Of a DNA stretch of 51,257 nt, positions 16,001-24,173 are shown in pieces. The first letter of the stretch is position 1. Every line of letters starts with the position of its first letter. A program made the translations under genes and the position numbers. The notes beneath the pieces are model-generated. The model was given only the letters and a program-made list of their open reading frames with translations. It was not told where the DNA came from and did not search any database. Source of the DNA: Brevundimonas sp. UBA5713 (GTDB lineage: Bacteria; Pseudomonadota; Alphaproteobacteria; Caulobacterales; Caulobacteraceae); the NCBI RefSeq assembly GCF_002419815.1, contig NZ_DIGV01000010.1, positions 1 to 51,257 on the forward strand. The letters are read 5' to 3'.

Positions 16001-18721
16001 CGCCGCCGCCGTCGCTTGGCCCGCCGCCGTGGATGCCGTCACCGCTGAAGACTGCGACGCCCCCGCCGAAATACCCGCTGCGTCTGCAAAGCTAGACGCC
16101 TGGTTGCGGGACGTTTGGGCCGCCGATGCAAAGCCGTCCGCTTGATTGCGGGCGGTCGTGGCGAGTCCTGCTTGAGTGGAGGCCGTTGACGCCGACGCTT
16201 CTGCCGAGGTTGCCGCGTTCGACGCATTGGAGGCGAAGGTTTGTGCCTGTCCACGAGCCGTCTCTGCTGCGGTTTTTGCATTATTTGCCGCAGTGGCTGA
16301 AGTGCCTGCATTAGTGGCCGACGTGGCAGCCGATGACGCCGAACCCGACGCCGCCGAAGCCGATCCACTGGCGGCGTCCCTCGCACTTTCTGCCGACACC
16401 TTGGCCGCATTAGCAGCCGAAGCGCTGTTACCCGCTTCCGTGGCTTTAGTGGAGGCCGTCGTCGCAGATCCTGCGGCAGCGGTGGCACGGTTAGCGGCAT
16501 CTGTGGCAGAAGCCGCAGCGGCTCCCGCCTGAGTGCTGGCGGTCGAGGCGTGACCAGATGCATTACTGGCGCTGGTTGCCGCATTCGACGCTGATGTCGC
16601 CGCAGCATTCTTACTGCTCAACGCAGAGGCCGCATCTCCCGCAGCTGCGGTAGCCGCATCCGATGCGGCGGTACTGAAGCCCTCCGCATCGCTACTGGCA
16701 ATGATAGCATCGGCCTTGGCTGTGATCGCGTTTGCTGCTGCTGCTGCTGCCTCGGCAGCCGACTGTGCCGCCGAAACCGTATCGCCGAAAACCTCTTCCA
16801 GATCCTCGACTGCGGCCTCGTTGCTGGCCGAAATAGCCTCGACGCCGACCAGACGGTCCAGAACGTCTTGTACGGGCTCGCCTTTAAGGTGAGTGGTATC
16901 ACCCGCCACCAGATTGCCCGCCGTAAAGGGGCCTTTGACATCCCGTACCGACAAGCCAGTGTCTGATGCGCGGTAGCTCAGAGCCAGCCAGAAGACTTCG
17001 TTGGGCGCGAGCTCGTGTAGCGGCACCGTCAAGGCGCTGCCGTTGATCGCCACGTCCTTAATCAGTCGCCATGGGCCAGTTGCGGACGGTCCTTTCTCAA
17101 CGATCAGACTTTCCGCGCGGGCGTTGTCGATGCTGATGGTGATAGTGGCCATCGGCACTTGGACATTGCCAGGCACCGGCGTCGGCAGCGAGACCGACCA
17201 ATCCCCACCAGCAGGCGGGCTGAGGTCTACGCGCGCCGAGAGCGCCGGTGTGGGCGGCGGGTTAGGTGTGCGACCTAAGGCCCAGTCAACCTTGCCGGCA
17301 GTCTCGGAAACGAAGGTGACGTAAACCGTAGACATCGCAGGCTCGAACTCGCGGTGAAGGACAAGGAAGTCCATACCGTCGAGCAGCATGCCCGGCTCGT
17401 CCACGGTGAACACATCGCCGGGCTCCAGGTCGCGGCAGAACGCCTTCAAGGGCCAACGGCCGGCAATGCCTTCACGGCTGTTCGCCAAGTCCAGAGCGGC
17501 CAGTTCGGCGGCCTGTTTGGCGCTCGGCACATAGGGATAGTCGCGTTGGTCCGAACGCACGCGGCCACGGTCTTCCGCCAGATAGACAGACGACGTGACC
17601 GGTGCCGCTGCGACCAGCTGCCAGTCATGGGCTTCGCTCAGGTAGCGAGGCGTGATCTGGTTCAGGCGGTTCAGCACATTGGCTGCTGTGTCCAGCTCAA
17701 TCGGACCAGCAGTATCGGCAGCCGAGATCGTCATGACGGGCGACTTGGGAGCGCCGCGGCTGACGCAGCTGATCAGGCCCGCTTGGCGGCTAATGACTGC
17801 GCCACCGGCCTGCAGGAAGGCCGCGCGTATCTCCGACTTCGGCTCGTCCGAACGGGGCAGGGCAGCGACCACCCAGCCGTTCGCGTCAGCGATGTTGGCG
17901 GCGCGGGTGTAGGCGGGCCAGTGGATCGCGGCTGGGGAAGCCCCGAGACCTCCGACGACCTTGCCGTTTTCCTTCAGGCCCAAGCACCAGTTCAGATCCG
18001 CGATGATGGGATTGGTGATGGTGCGATATGTTGCGGGCACACCTAGACGACAGGTGCCGGAGCCACCGGGGAAGGTGTCGTCAAATCGGGGGTCATAGCC
18101 CTTGATCCCGCTCACCACATGGATGGGGGATGGCTCGCCCTGCGGATAGACCGAGAACTTGCTGTCCTGTTTAAGCACCCAAAGGAAGGAGGCTTTGCCA
18201 GAAAGCTTATAGTTGGCACCCCAGCCGGGCATGCTCGGATCGGACAAAGCCACATCGGGCTGATTGCCCATCGTGCGGCGCATCCACATCTGGCCGGAGT
18301 AGCGGCCCGTGGCGGCATCCCCCGAGAAGGTCACAGCCTCCTTGTCTGCAGTGAAACCGAGATAGCCTGTGATAGGCCCGGCGCCTGACACGACGCTGAC
18401 GATGCCCTTGTACTCGTTATCCTTGCCCCACGTGTTCTTGTAGACAATGTTGCCGCCCACGCCGATGCGTGGGCCGATGGCGAACGGAATGCCGGCATTG
18501 GGATCGGCTACCCACTCGCCGGGCGCGCGTCCGCCGACGTTCGGCTTCATCAGGGCCTGTGCAGCGGCGCTCATAGCCATGCTGCCGCCCACAGTGACCG
18601 CAACATAGGTGGCTACTTGGCCAGCAGTTGCCGTGCCCGCAGCCACAGCCTTCATCGAACCAACAACATAGGCGCTGGCCGCCTTTACTGCGGCCCAAGC
18701 TGCTGCTGCCATCTCAGCCAT
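13085..18721 (-). CDS. Tail tip / host-specificity protein with long Ala-rich fibre region
   Basis: The ATG at 18721 has a GGAGGG site 6 nt upstream and is preferred to the TTG two codons earlier. The 1,878-aa chain begins with a hydrophobic, glycine-rich segment, as in lambda gpJ-type tip proteins. A tail-tip domain follows to about residue 500, then fibronectin-type III-like segments. From about residue 640 to 905 and 1065 to 1255 it consists of Ala/Ser/Thr-rich heptad-like repeats. These are separated by two related roughly 150-residue modules, with CGPKQRVQW in one and AGPKQRLPW in the other. A jelly-roll-like region and a C-terminal adhesin-like domain (to residue 1878) follow. It should determine host binding at the tail end. 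It is the largest gene of the prophage. Confidence 0.9.
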   Translation of the reverse strand: MAEMAAAAWAAVKAASAYVVGSMKAVAAGTATAGQVATYVAVTVGGSMAMSAAAQALMKPNVGGRAPGEWVADPNAGIPFAIGPRIGVGGNIVYKNTWGKDNEYKGIVSVVSGAGPITGYLGFTADKEAVTFSGDAATGRYSGQMWMRRTMGNQPDVALSDPSMPGWGANYKLSGKASFLWVLKQDSKFSVYPQGEPSPIHVVSGIKGYDPRFDDTFPGGSGTCRLGVPATYRTITNPIIADLNWCLGLKENGKVVGGLGASPAAIHWPAYTRAANIADANGWVVAALPRSDEPKSEIRAAFLQAGGAVISRQAGLISCVSRGAPKSPVMTISAADTAGPIELDTAANVLNRLNQITPRYLSEAHDWQLVAAAPVTSSVYLAEDRGRVRSDQRDYPYVPSAKQAAELAALDLANSREGIAGRWPLKAFCRDLEPGDVFTVDEPGMLLDGMDFLVLHREFEPAMSTVYVTFVSETAGKVDWALGRTPNPPPTPALSARVDLSPPAGGDWSVSLPTPVPGNVQVPMATITISIDNARAESLIVEKGPSATGPWRLIKDVAINGSALTVPLHELAPNEVFWLALSYRASDTGLSVRDVKGPFTAGNLVAGDTTHLKGEPVQDVLDRLVGVEAISASNEAAVEDLEEVFGDTVSAAQSAAEAAAAAANAITAKADAIIASSDAEGFSTAASDAATAAAGDAASALSSKNAAATSASNAATSASNASGHASTASTQAGAAAASATDAANRATAAAGSATTASTKATEAGNSASAANAAKVSAESARDAASGSASAASGSASSAATSATNAGTSATAANNAKTAAETARGQAQTFASNASNAATSAEASASTASTQAGLATTARNQADGFASAAQTSRNQASSFADAAGISAGASQSSAVTASTAAGQATAAAVSSIPATISSRLWTHGTTSGQGADRPDLLAVHLTGATFTGVTMAGPKQRLPWSDGAVYELRSVVSAPSGAAAIVRHIASQADSDFGHVTWSSVGSGVVTIPAGETAEVKTLVSLGVTRPGATRVVKNAAAAWVSFAINNNVGGPGIVRSLTVHEMTAKAGAEDAASAAATSASDASASMTAAGSSASAAQTARTGAETARGQAQTAATNAAGSATNAAGSASSASTSASNAATSRDQASGFATAASGSASTASTKATEAGNSATAANASKVAAESARDGAASSAAAAVTSASTASTKATEAGNSASAAEGAATRAETAESQALTYRNQASSAKDDAVAASVSAGTSAQFALGGALATFPPVVAPEYWTLASSPGLPAERPNIGASTVSNGRYVGTALCGPKQRVQWLDQRVIELSAEVHNPNTTPSQFAFAAFRFTEALTYLTWNTVGPIGTIQAGETVTYTIRFVMGSGVPGAANFARNDAVWVGFGVRNNLVSGNTPVEVGPIVARDVTSEVAAQAHAATALTQSSIATDAAAEATLNANLAAALSTGSINQNPAFTDYPSSATVPATWSIWGSAGTTTRVSDASTGNSVQQAVAGAGTYGLSQLNIPASPEGEWVVLEADFQRQSGTFVGATIEVQARNVNTIVKSSGNINIRDTIGTPGTIGAVYRVRRLIDLRGANITRYQIYLKARSAQNDEPLTIRWNRALIRPATAEEIAAGTVLPNVEAQLAITAAVAADAQTRLSSVAFNVTGGAGGDPFDVNLTAGPNGSAASLTATKIRLRNVVNNQVIDALIVEGGKARFGSNVEIAGNLVVAGSIDTPQLKNGAVSKGASAASTASTSVGLNTWTDLLSVAMTTAGGEVSIDFGAQVSVVNSQGPNAVVEVRFMRGSTVLETMQIMDVLGAQTIYVQGSMDPFQTYVQINSVVSTYIHPFTVDTGAPAGSHTWKVQMRSQAGATVGAKKMRLQEMKR

Positions 18722-19160
18722 GCGCAACCCTCCAGGCTACGGTGTCGGGGTGGGAAAGGTCGGGAATACCGACCGAGCATTTGCCGTCAGGGCCAAACGC
18801 GATGGTGCGGGCTGCGCCGTATTCATGAACAACTGACAGGGCATAGGAGAACGGGCCGTCTTCACGGCTGCGACCGGCCACAATGTCAGCAGGCCAAGCC
18901 ATGGCCGGAGCGATACGCACGAAGCCCAGCGCATCCATGGCTTCCACCAGATCAGCGAAGCCCTTTTCTTTCAGGACCTTGGCTGCCCCTAGTTCAGAGC
19001 GGTAGCGAACACCCTTCAGGAGCGGCACGGCCACGCCCATCTTGTGCATGGAGTGAGCGGCCAGCTTCACGCAGTCGGCCACGCCCGGCTGCATCTGACG
19101 ACCGGCAAAGCGCTTCAGGCAGGCGCGGACAGCCGCTTCGCGTCGAACAATCTCACGCAT
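18714..19160 (-). CDS. Tail-assembly NlpC/P60-like cysteine peptidase (DUF6950-like)
   Basis: The 148-aa protein has the catalytic-type cysteine in VADCVKLAAHSM near residue 29 and the PADIVAG strand that corresponds to the GD(L/V)V segment of NlpC/P60 folds. A histidine is present in the later SVVHEYGA stretch. Proteins of this kind sit between the hub proteins and the tip protein in lambda-like and GTA-like tails (lambda gpK position). It may trim peptidoglycan during DNA entry. It overlaps both neighbours by a few bases. Confidence 0.75.
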   Translation of the reverse strand: MREIVRREAAVRACLKRFAGRQMQPGVADCVKLAAHSMHKMGVAVPLLKGVRYRSELGAAKVLKEKGFADLVEAMDALGFVRIAPAMAWPADIVAGRSREDGPFSYALSVVHEYGAARTIAFGPDGKCSVGIPDLSHPDTVAWRVAHG

Positions 19161-19816
19161 CAGTAAAGGTCCATCCGGCTGTCGAAATACCCGCCTCCGG
19201 AGCCGCCCATGCCCGGAGCCAGTGAGCCCCCGCCGTAGCTCATGGCCGGTTTGCGGATGCGCCAGAAGTCGCGCTGAATGACGCCTGTGACGTGGGACAA
19301 GCCCAGCTCGCCGGGCCAGATCGATTGGTGGAAGGAGTGGCTGAGGCGGCGCTCGTCGTTCGGCTCAAGGGCGCGTGCCTCTTCGGTCACCAGCTCCAGT
19401 CGCATGACGCGGTTGTCTTCATCAGCGGCCAGAGCGCCGTAGTTGATCTCGCCGCGAAACAGCAGCTCCACGCCGTAGACGCCGCCGGTGTCGGTATCGA
19501 TCGCACCTTGGAATACTTCGACTGGTGCGCCCTGAGCGAGCGGGCTGGCCAGCACTTCTATGGCCTCGTCGGTGGCGGGTCGCAGGACGATGTGCCCCGT
19601 GGTGGCCTGATCGTCGATGCCGTCGGTGAAGTTGCTGACGCTTTCAATGGTGCCGAAGCGCGCGTCACGACCGGTGAAGGTCTCGCCACTCACCACGGCC
19701 TGACCCCCATTGAGCAAGCGCACGACATACGTGCCCTCGCCATCCGGCAGCTCGATGCGGACAGCCGTGAACGTCCGCGCTGGCTGGGCCAACGCGGCTT
19801 TAAGTGTAGGGTCCAT
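19160..19816 (-). CDS. Phage tail protein (DUF2163-like, minor tail / hub)
   Basis: The 218-aa protein opens MDPTLKAALAQPARTFTAVR, and its C-terminal half carries the phrase RRLSHSFHQSIWPGELGL followed by FWRIRKP. This phrase is typical of the minor tail proteins that sit between the tape measure and tip in lambda-like tails. Beta-rich composition fits a tail hub or baseplate-like ring. The start overlaps nothing, but the stop (TGA) shares a base with the start of the NlpC-like gene (TGATG). Confidence 0.78.
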   Translation of the reverse strand: MDPTLKAALAQPARTFTAVRIELPDGEGTYVVRLLNGGQAVVSGETFTGRDARFGTIESVSNFTDGIDDQATTGHIVLRPATDEAIEVLASPLAQGAPVEVFQGAIDTDTGGVYGVELLFRGEINYGALAADEDNRVMRLELVTEEARALEPNDERRLSHSFHQSIWPGELGLSHVTGVIQRDFWRIRKPAMSYGGGSLAPGMGGSGGGYFDSRMDLY

Positions 19817-19822
19817 GGATTG

Positions 19823-20419
19823 TTACTCCGCTTCCTCGATCCGGAAGTTCAGGGCGACAGCGCCAATCTGATCGACGGCAGCGCCGCCGTAGACCGGCAC
19901 GTGGCCTTCGATAACAGGGTCTGCGATGCGGACAGTGGCGTCCGCCGCAGCGCTGCGGCGGATCATGGGCCAAACCTTGATGTCGGCCTCACCGCTGCTA
20001 TTGGCTGTGACTTGGCCGTCGACGAGATAGAGATAGTTGCGGCCTGCCACGACCAGATTGATCCATTTCCCGTTGGGGATGACAACGCCGGGTGTCAGAC
20101 CCTTAACGGGCAGGGTGGTGCCTTGGGCACCCGAGGTGCGCGTTCTAGGGGCACCATAGTTCCGCGCAGGCATCCCCGTCTCGGGGATCGCCATTATGAC
20201 GGTATTCAGCTTGCCTTTGGCCAAGATCAGCTTGAAAGCTGCGCCGCAGGTGGCTGCTTCCAGTGCGGGAATAGCGACCTCAAACGCCCACCGGTCGCCG
20301 GTGCGCTCAAGAGGCAGGAGAGGACCGCCCCACGCCGGTTTCTGTGTAGATCCGGCCGTGACCGGTTCCTCGGAGAAGGTCGCCGAACGAGGCAGGGTAG
20401 GCAGGGTCAGTTGAGCCAT
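19823..20419 (-). CDS. Tail protein of 198 aa (distal tail-like), function inferred from position
   Basis: The protein lies directly after the tape measure and before the DUF2163-like hub, where distal tail proteins occur. It is rich in beta strands (WAFEVAIPALEAA, KLNTVIMAI, GKWINLVVAGRNYLYLVDG). The WGGP and GYRW-like spacing of this class of tail protein is suggestive but not decisive. The start codon overlaps the tape-measure stop. Confidence 0.65.
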   Translation of the reverse strand: MAQLTLPTLPRSATFSEEPVTAGSTQKPAWGGPLLPLERTGDRWAFEVAIPALEAATCGAAFKLILAKGKLNTVIMAIPETGMPARNYGAPRTRTSGAQGTTLPVKGLTPGVVIPNGKWINLVVAGRNYLYLVDGQVTANSSGEADIKVWPMIRRSAAADATVRIADPVIEGHVPVYGGAAVDQIGAVALNFRIEEAE

Positions 20420-23127
20420 TAGCGTCCCCTCGTCCTGAACTGGCCCTTGCGCTGCTGCTGGGCTGAAACACTGGCAACCTGCGCTACAGCCCCCAACCGT
20501 GCGGCGTTGGCCTTGGCATCCATCTGACGTAGCAAGTCCTCGGTCATTACAGCGCCTCGCATATCGAACTGGAGTGTCTGAACGACCGTGCCACCGCCAC
20601 CGCCCAAGTGCAGGCCACGGACCTGCCCGCTGTTGAGCACAGTCCCGTTGGTCCCCGGCATAAAGAACTCGCTGTTCGGCGTGTTCTCGTTGATGCGATA
20701 AAGCCTTCCTGCCGTGACCGGCCCGCCAGCAGCGCGCCCGCCGCCGAAGCCCCCGCCGAACGCGCCAATGATTGACGACCAGAAGCCACCGCCGCCGCCC
20801 GCATTCATGCCCTTCATGGCGTTGGACAGGATGTTGAACAGGTTGTCCGCGAGGTTATCCAACATGCGATCGGTGAAGCGGTCGGCCATGTTTTCGAAGA
20901 AGCCCCCCACGTCGCCATCCATGGCGGCTTTGATGCCGTCACGGAATGAGCGGCGGAACTCGTCGCGCATGGCCCCTTCGCGGTCGGCATCGCTGAAGTC
21001 CGCGTACTCTTTGTTCGCGATGTTGCTGGCTTCCTTTCGGGACATGCCTTCGCGCTGGGCCATCAGCTCAGTGATGCGCTGCTCGACAAACAGGCGACGC
21101 TCGGCGGCCTCGATGGCTGCCGGATCACCACGAAGGCGAGCCAGTTCAGCTTCGATTTCAAGGCTGTCCATCAGCACGTCGCGCTCTTGTTCGCGACGCT
21201 TCTTGGCTTGGTCCTCTCGCTTGGCCTTCTCGCGGACCAGTACCCCCAAACGCTCCTCGGCCAGTTCGGCTTCGGTCAGCATCTGAATGTGATCCCGCGC
21301 CACTTGGGCCGCGTTCTCCATCTGGGCGTCGGTCAACTGCTTGGTGAGTTGCAGTGTGTCCAGACGGGCTCGGGCCGAGCGCTCGGCTTCCTTATCGCCG
21401 CGGGCTTGTGCTGCCTCGATCTGCATTTGAAGTGATAGAACTTGGCGGCGCTCGGCTAGCTCTTCGGGCGTTGGGCCACTTGCCTTACTGGTTTTGCCTT
21501 TGTCCTTCTCCACCAGCGGATCGACGCTCGGAGGTCGTGTGTTTTGAGCCTCACGCAAGGCATCGGATAGACGCTTGACGTCGGCCTCGGCCTTTTGCGC
21601 CTCTGCTTCAGCCCGCGCCGCATAGCTCTCGGCCCCGCGCGCGGCGGCATCGTTGCCACCCACCTGCGCCGCGCGTGCATTAGACCAGCCCGCTCCGGAG
21701 CTACTTGCGCGATAGGCATCAGCTCGGCGGCGCTCCTCAGCCGCGCGAGCCCGCGCGTCGTCAGCCTCAAGCCGCTGCTGGGCAGCCATCACCCGCATAT
21801 CGTTGATGCGCTCTTGTGTGACTTGTCGCAAAGCGTTGGCCTTGTCGATGAGGCCCTTTCGCTCTTCGTCGCTTGCTGACGCTGCGTTCAATACGGCTTG
21901 TCGGTAATCGGCCAGCGCACCTTCGGCTGACGACTGGAGTGCCGATAGCTGGCGCTGCGCTACCGCAGTGCTGTTGTATCTGTCGATTAGCAGATAGAGC
22001 CCGCCAGCCAATGCCGTGACGGCGGTTACGACGAGGCCGATGGGGTTTGCGGCCATTGCCATATTGAGCGCGACCTGAGCACGTGTGGCTCCGGTCATGC
22101 TCGCTGTCATAGCGATTTGGAAGCTTGTTAAGCGCGCGGCGGCGACTGCGGCGGCAAGCTTTGCAGACGCAGCAGCAGTCAGCGAAGCCACCAGCCCTGC
22201 GCCGATGACACCCGTAAGCGTGACCACGATAGGGATAATCGTGTCTAGGTTCTCGGAAAGAGCCTCGATAGCTTGCGCCATGCGCGCTGTCGCAGAGAGA
22301 CCGGTGTCAGCACGCCCAACATATTTGCCGAGTTCGTTATTCAAGGCCTGAAGCGCCTGGCCGACGGTCATCGGCAGATTGGCTGCTCGTGCTTCCAGTT
22401 CTGGCAAGCCGGTGAGCAGAGCCGCAAAGAACTCTTTCGACGAAACTTCTCCCTTTCGGATCGCCGCCGCCAGCTTCTGCATGTCACCTCCAAAGCGGGC
22501 CGAGCCATTGGCTGCCGCCTGCAAGATGATCGGAGTGCCTTCCAGAAGGCTATTCAACTCTTCTGCGCGCACCGTGCCTGCTCCCAGCGCTTGCCCCAGC
22601 TGGAGGAGCGGCCCCGCCGCTTCCTGCGCGGAAACACCTTGAACGCGAAGCGCGGCTGTAACGCCATTGGTCATAGCGATTAGCTGTTCGTCGGATGCCC
22701 CAAGCTGATTGCGCGATTGGCTCACGCGTTGGTACATCTGCGCTACGGCGTCGATTGCGACCCCGTTGCGGTTAGCCGCCTCGTATAAATCGTTCTCCAC
22801 ATCCTTGAGGCGCTGCCCCTCAAGCCCGGCAGCCTTCAGCCTGTTTTGGAGATTGGTGTACCCGTCTGCGTAATCGATAATCTGGCGCACCGAGAAGGCA
22901 GCAGCCATGATACCCGCAAAGCCAGCGATCTCCCTGCGAAGAGCGTCACCCATGGGCGAAAACATGCGGGCCGACTGGCGCTGTACATCGGTTTGAATGC
23001 GACGTAGGGCGTCGTTAGTGCCTTTCTGCGACTTGCGCAGCTCGCCGTTCATCTTGCGCAAAGATTTTTCAAAGTGCTCGGCGTTGGCCTCAATGCGCAC
23101 CAAGAGACGTTCGATTTCTTCGGCCAT
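20419..23127 (-). CDS. Tape measure protein
   Basis: The 902-aa protein has a Tape_meas_nterm-type region at about residues 65-260 (FAGIMAAAFSVRQIIDYADG, NGVAIDAVAQMYQRVSQSR, GTVRAEELNSLLEGTPII). Hydrophobic helices follow at about 290-390 (VTLTGVIGAGLVASLTAAAS and IGLVVTAVTALAGGLYLLI), then long charged coiled-coil (400-690) and a Gly-rich C-terminus. It sets tail length and is ejected with the DNA. The RBS GGAGG sits directly next to the terminator hairpin of the preceding lipoprotein gene, an odd arrangement. Confidence 0.95.
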   Translation of the reverse strand: MAEEIERLLVRIEANAEHFEKSLRKMNGELRKSQKGTNDALRRIQTDVQRQSARMFSPMGDALRREIAGFAGIMAAAFSVRQIIDYADGYTNLQNRLKAAGLEGQRLKDVENDLYEAANRNGVAIDAVAQMYQRVSQSRNQLGASDEQLIAMTNGVTAALRVQGVSAQEAAGPLLQLGQALGAGTVRAEELNSLLEGTPIILQAAANGSARFGGDMQKLAAAIRKGEVSSKEFFAALLTGLPELEARAANLPMTVGQALQALNNELGKYVGRADTGLSATARMAQAIEALSENLDTIIPIVVTLTGVIGAGLVASLTAAASAKLAAAVAAARLTSFQIAMTASMTGATRAQVALNMAMAANPIGLVVTAVTALAGGLYLLIDRYNSTAVAQRQLSALQSSAEGALADYRQAVLNAASASDEERKGLIDKANALRQVTQERINDMRVMAAQQRLEADDARARAAEERRRADAYRASSSGAGWSNARAAQVGGNDAAARGAESYAARAEAEAQKAEADVKRLSDALREAQNTRPPSVDPLVEKDKGKTSKASGPTPEELAERRQVLSLQMQIEAAQARGDKEAERSARARLDTLQLTKQLTDAQMENAAQVARDHIQMLTEAELAEERLGVLVREKAKREDQAKKRREQERDVLMDSLEIEAELARLRGDPAAIEAAERRLFVEQRITELMAQREGMSRKEASNIANKEYADFSDADREGAMRDEFRRSFRDGIKAAMDGDVGGFFENMADRFTDRMLDNLADNLFNILSNAMKGMNAGGGGGFWSSIIGAFGGGFGGGRAAGGPVTAGRLYRINENTPNSEFFMPGTNGTVLNSGQVRGLHLGGGGGTVVQTLQFDMRGAVMTEDLLRQMDAKANAARLGAVAQVASVSAQQQRKGQFRTRGR

Positions 23128-23136
23128 AACGCCTCC

Positions 23137-23163
23137 AAAGAAAAAGGCCCGCCGAAGCGAGCC
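23137..23163 (-). terminator. Intrinsic terminator inside the tail operon, just before the tape-measure RBS
   Basis: Reading the minus strand, GGCTCGC and GCGGGCC form a 7-bp stem (one T-G pair) around a TTCG tetraloop, followed by TTTTTCTTT. The U-run merges into the GGAGG of the tape-measure gene. It follows the stop of the lipoprotein gene at 23189. Late transcription must read through it to express the rest of the tail genes. Confidence 0.85.
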
Positions 23164-23188
23164 TCATCCATTCACATTTGCAGCACTC

Positions 23189-23560
23189 TCAGAGCCCTGC
23201 CACCGGCTCGCCTTTACCGGCGGGGTAGAGCACGTCGCGCTCTGTCATCCGCCAGCGTTTGCCATTCGAGCAATCCACGAACACCTGGGGGTTAGTGGGT
23301 GTTGATCGAGCCTCGGAATATTCCGAACGTTCGACAACTGTGCAGTCTGGTGAGCGCCCAACCCTATTGGCAGCGTTCTCTCGGAGGCGCTGAATTCGAC
23401 CGGTGATTTCTTCTTCCCCGATCGTCGCAAACAGCTGCGGGAACTGCTGCTCTGTATACGGCTCGAAGACACTAGGATCGATATAGACAGGCGCTGCTCG
23501 TTCCTGCGGCTGAGCGCAAGCTCCCAACGATACCGCCGCCGCCAGTAGCAATCGCTTCAT
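23189..23560 (-). CDS. Lipoprotein moron inside the tail operon
   Basis: The ATG at 23560 has a GGAGGGA site and starts a lipoprotein signal (MKRLLLAAAVSLGACAQP, lipobox LGAC), giving 123 aa. The mature part contains two cysteines (SPDCTVV and FVDCSNG) that could form a disulfide, and a C-terminal RWRMTERDVLYPAG. It lies between the tail-assembly chaperone and tape measure, normally adjacent genes, and is followed by its own terminator. This fits a lysogenic-conversion or superinfection-exclusion moron at the cell envelope. The function is not shown by sequence. Confidence 0.78.
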   Translation of the reverse strand: MKRLLLAAAVSLGACAQPQERAAPVYIDPSVFEPYTEQQFPQLFATIGEEEITGRIQRLRENAANRVGRSPDCTVVERSEYSEARSTPTNPQVFVDCSNGKRWRMTERDVLYPAGKGEPVAGL

Positions 23561-23601
23561 GTACGTCCCTCCATCAGAACCGGAGGTATAGCACGGATCG
23601 T

Positions 23602-24173
23602 TTAGCTCCAATGAGCCTCGCGCGCCGCCTTCACGGCCCGCTCAAATGCCTCATCGGATGGCGCGCCTGCCTTGTCCTCGACACCTTGCGAACGGAGCCA
23701 ACCCCGATGGGCGTGCTTCAGCTGCCAGAGGGTGGCGTCTCGGATTTCTTGTGGCGACCACCCGAGTTGCCCGCCCGCTTGGTAGATGTAGCCGAAGCGG
23801 ATTTTTCGGCGGGGGAGTGGGGCGTCTTCCCCGCCTGATCCTCCCCCTCGCGTGCGTCCTCGTCCGGAGCGCCCACTAAAGCCGCGCCGAGGATGCTCTG
23901 TACGAGAGGCTTATGGCTGACCAAGTTGCCGCTATCGACATAGCGGCCCACCAACGCCAGCGCAGACATGGCATCCAAACCGCCGCCGATTAGACCAAGG
24001 CGGATGGTTTGGATTAGGTCTTGCACTCGCCATGTGCCGAGAGAGACACGGCTCCACAGTTCCTCGGGGCCGCAGTCGGTCTTTTCTTGCAACTCTTCCA
24101 GCTGACCAATGGCCAGCCGGAAGCGATGCACGCCGTCACCGAAGGGGGCCTCGACTAAGGCGTTACGGCTCAT
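23602..24173 (-). CDS. Tail assembly chaperone, -1 frameshift product (gpGT-like), predicted
   Basis: The overlapping -1 frame is entered near an A5 run (plus-strand T5 at 23802-23806). It stays open to a stop at 23602 and encodes IRFGYIYQAGGQLGWSPQEI, RDATLWQLKHAHRGWL and FERAVKAAREAHWS. This is protein-like and resembles the C-terminal partner of GTA/lambda tail-assembly chaperones. A -1 slip at the GAA-AAA codon pair would fuse it to the first 133 residues of the upstream frame for a product of about 190 aa. No ATG starts this frame nearby, supporting frameshifting over independent initiation. The exact slip site is an inference. Confidence 0.72.
23718..24173 (-). CDS. Tail assembly chaperone, zero-frame product (gpG-like)
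   Basis: The 151-aa protein has an N-terminal chaperone domain (FRLAIGQLEELQEKTDCGPE, TWRVQDLIQTIRLGLIGGG) similar to GTA gp10-type tail assembly chaperones. A hydrophilic Lys/Ser/Pro-rich tail runs from about residue 105. It lies between the major tail protein and the tape measure, the standard position. The tail end of this frame overlaps a second coding frame (see the frameshift entry). The start ATG overlaps the major tail protein stop. Confidence 0.85.
   Translation of the reverse strand: MSRNALVEAPFGDGVHRFRLAIGQLEELQEKTDCGPEELWSRVSLGTWRVQDLIQTIRLGLIGGGLDAMSALALVGRYVDSGNLVSHKPLVQSILGAALVGAPDEDAREGEDQAGKTPHSPAEKSASATSTKRAGNSGGRHKKSETPPSGS

Noticed and set aside
14960..16800. CRISPR array or DNA repeat array
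   Set aside because: The repetitive look comes from Ala/Ser/Thr codons in the fibre gene; there are no equal repeats with unique spacers.
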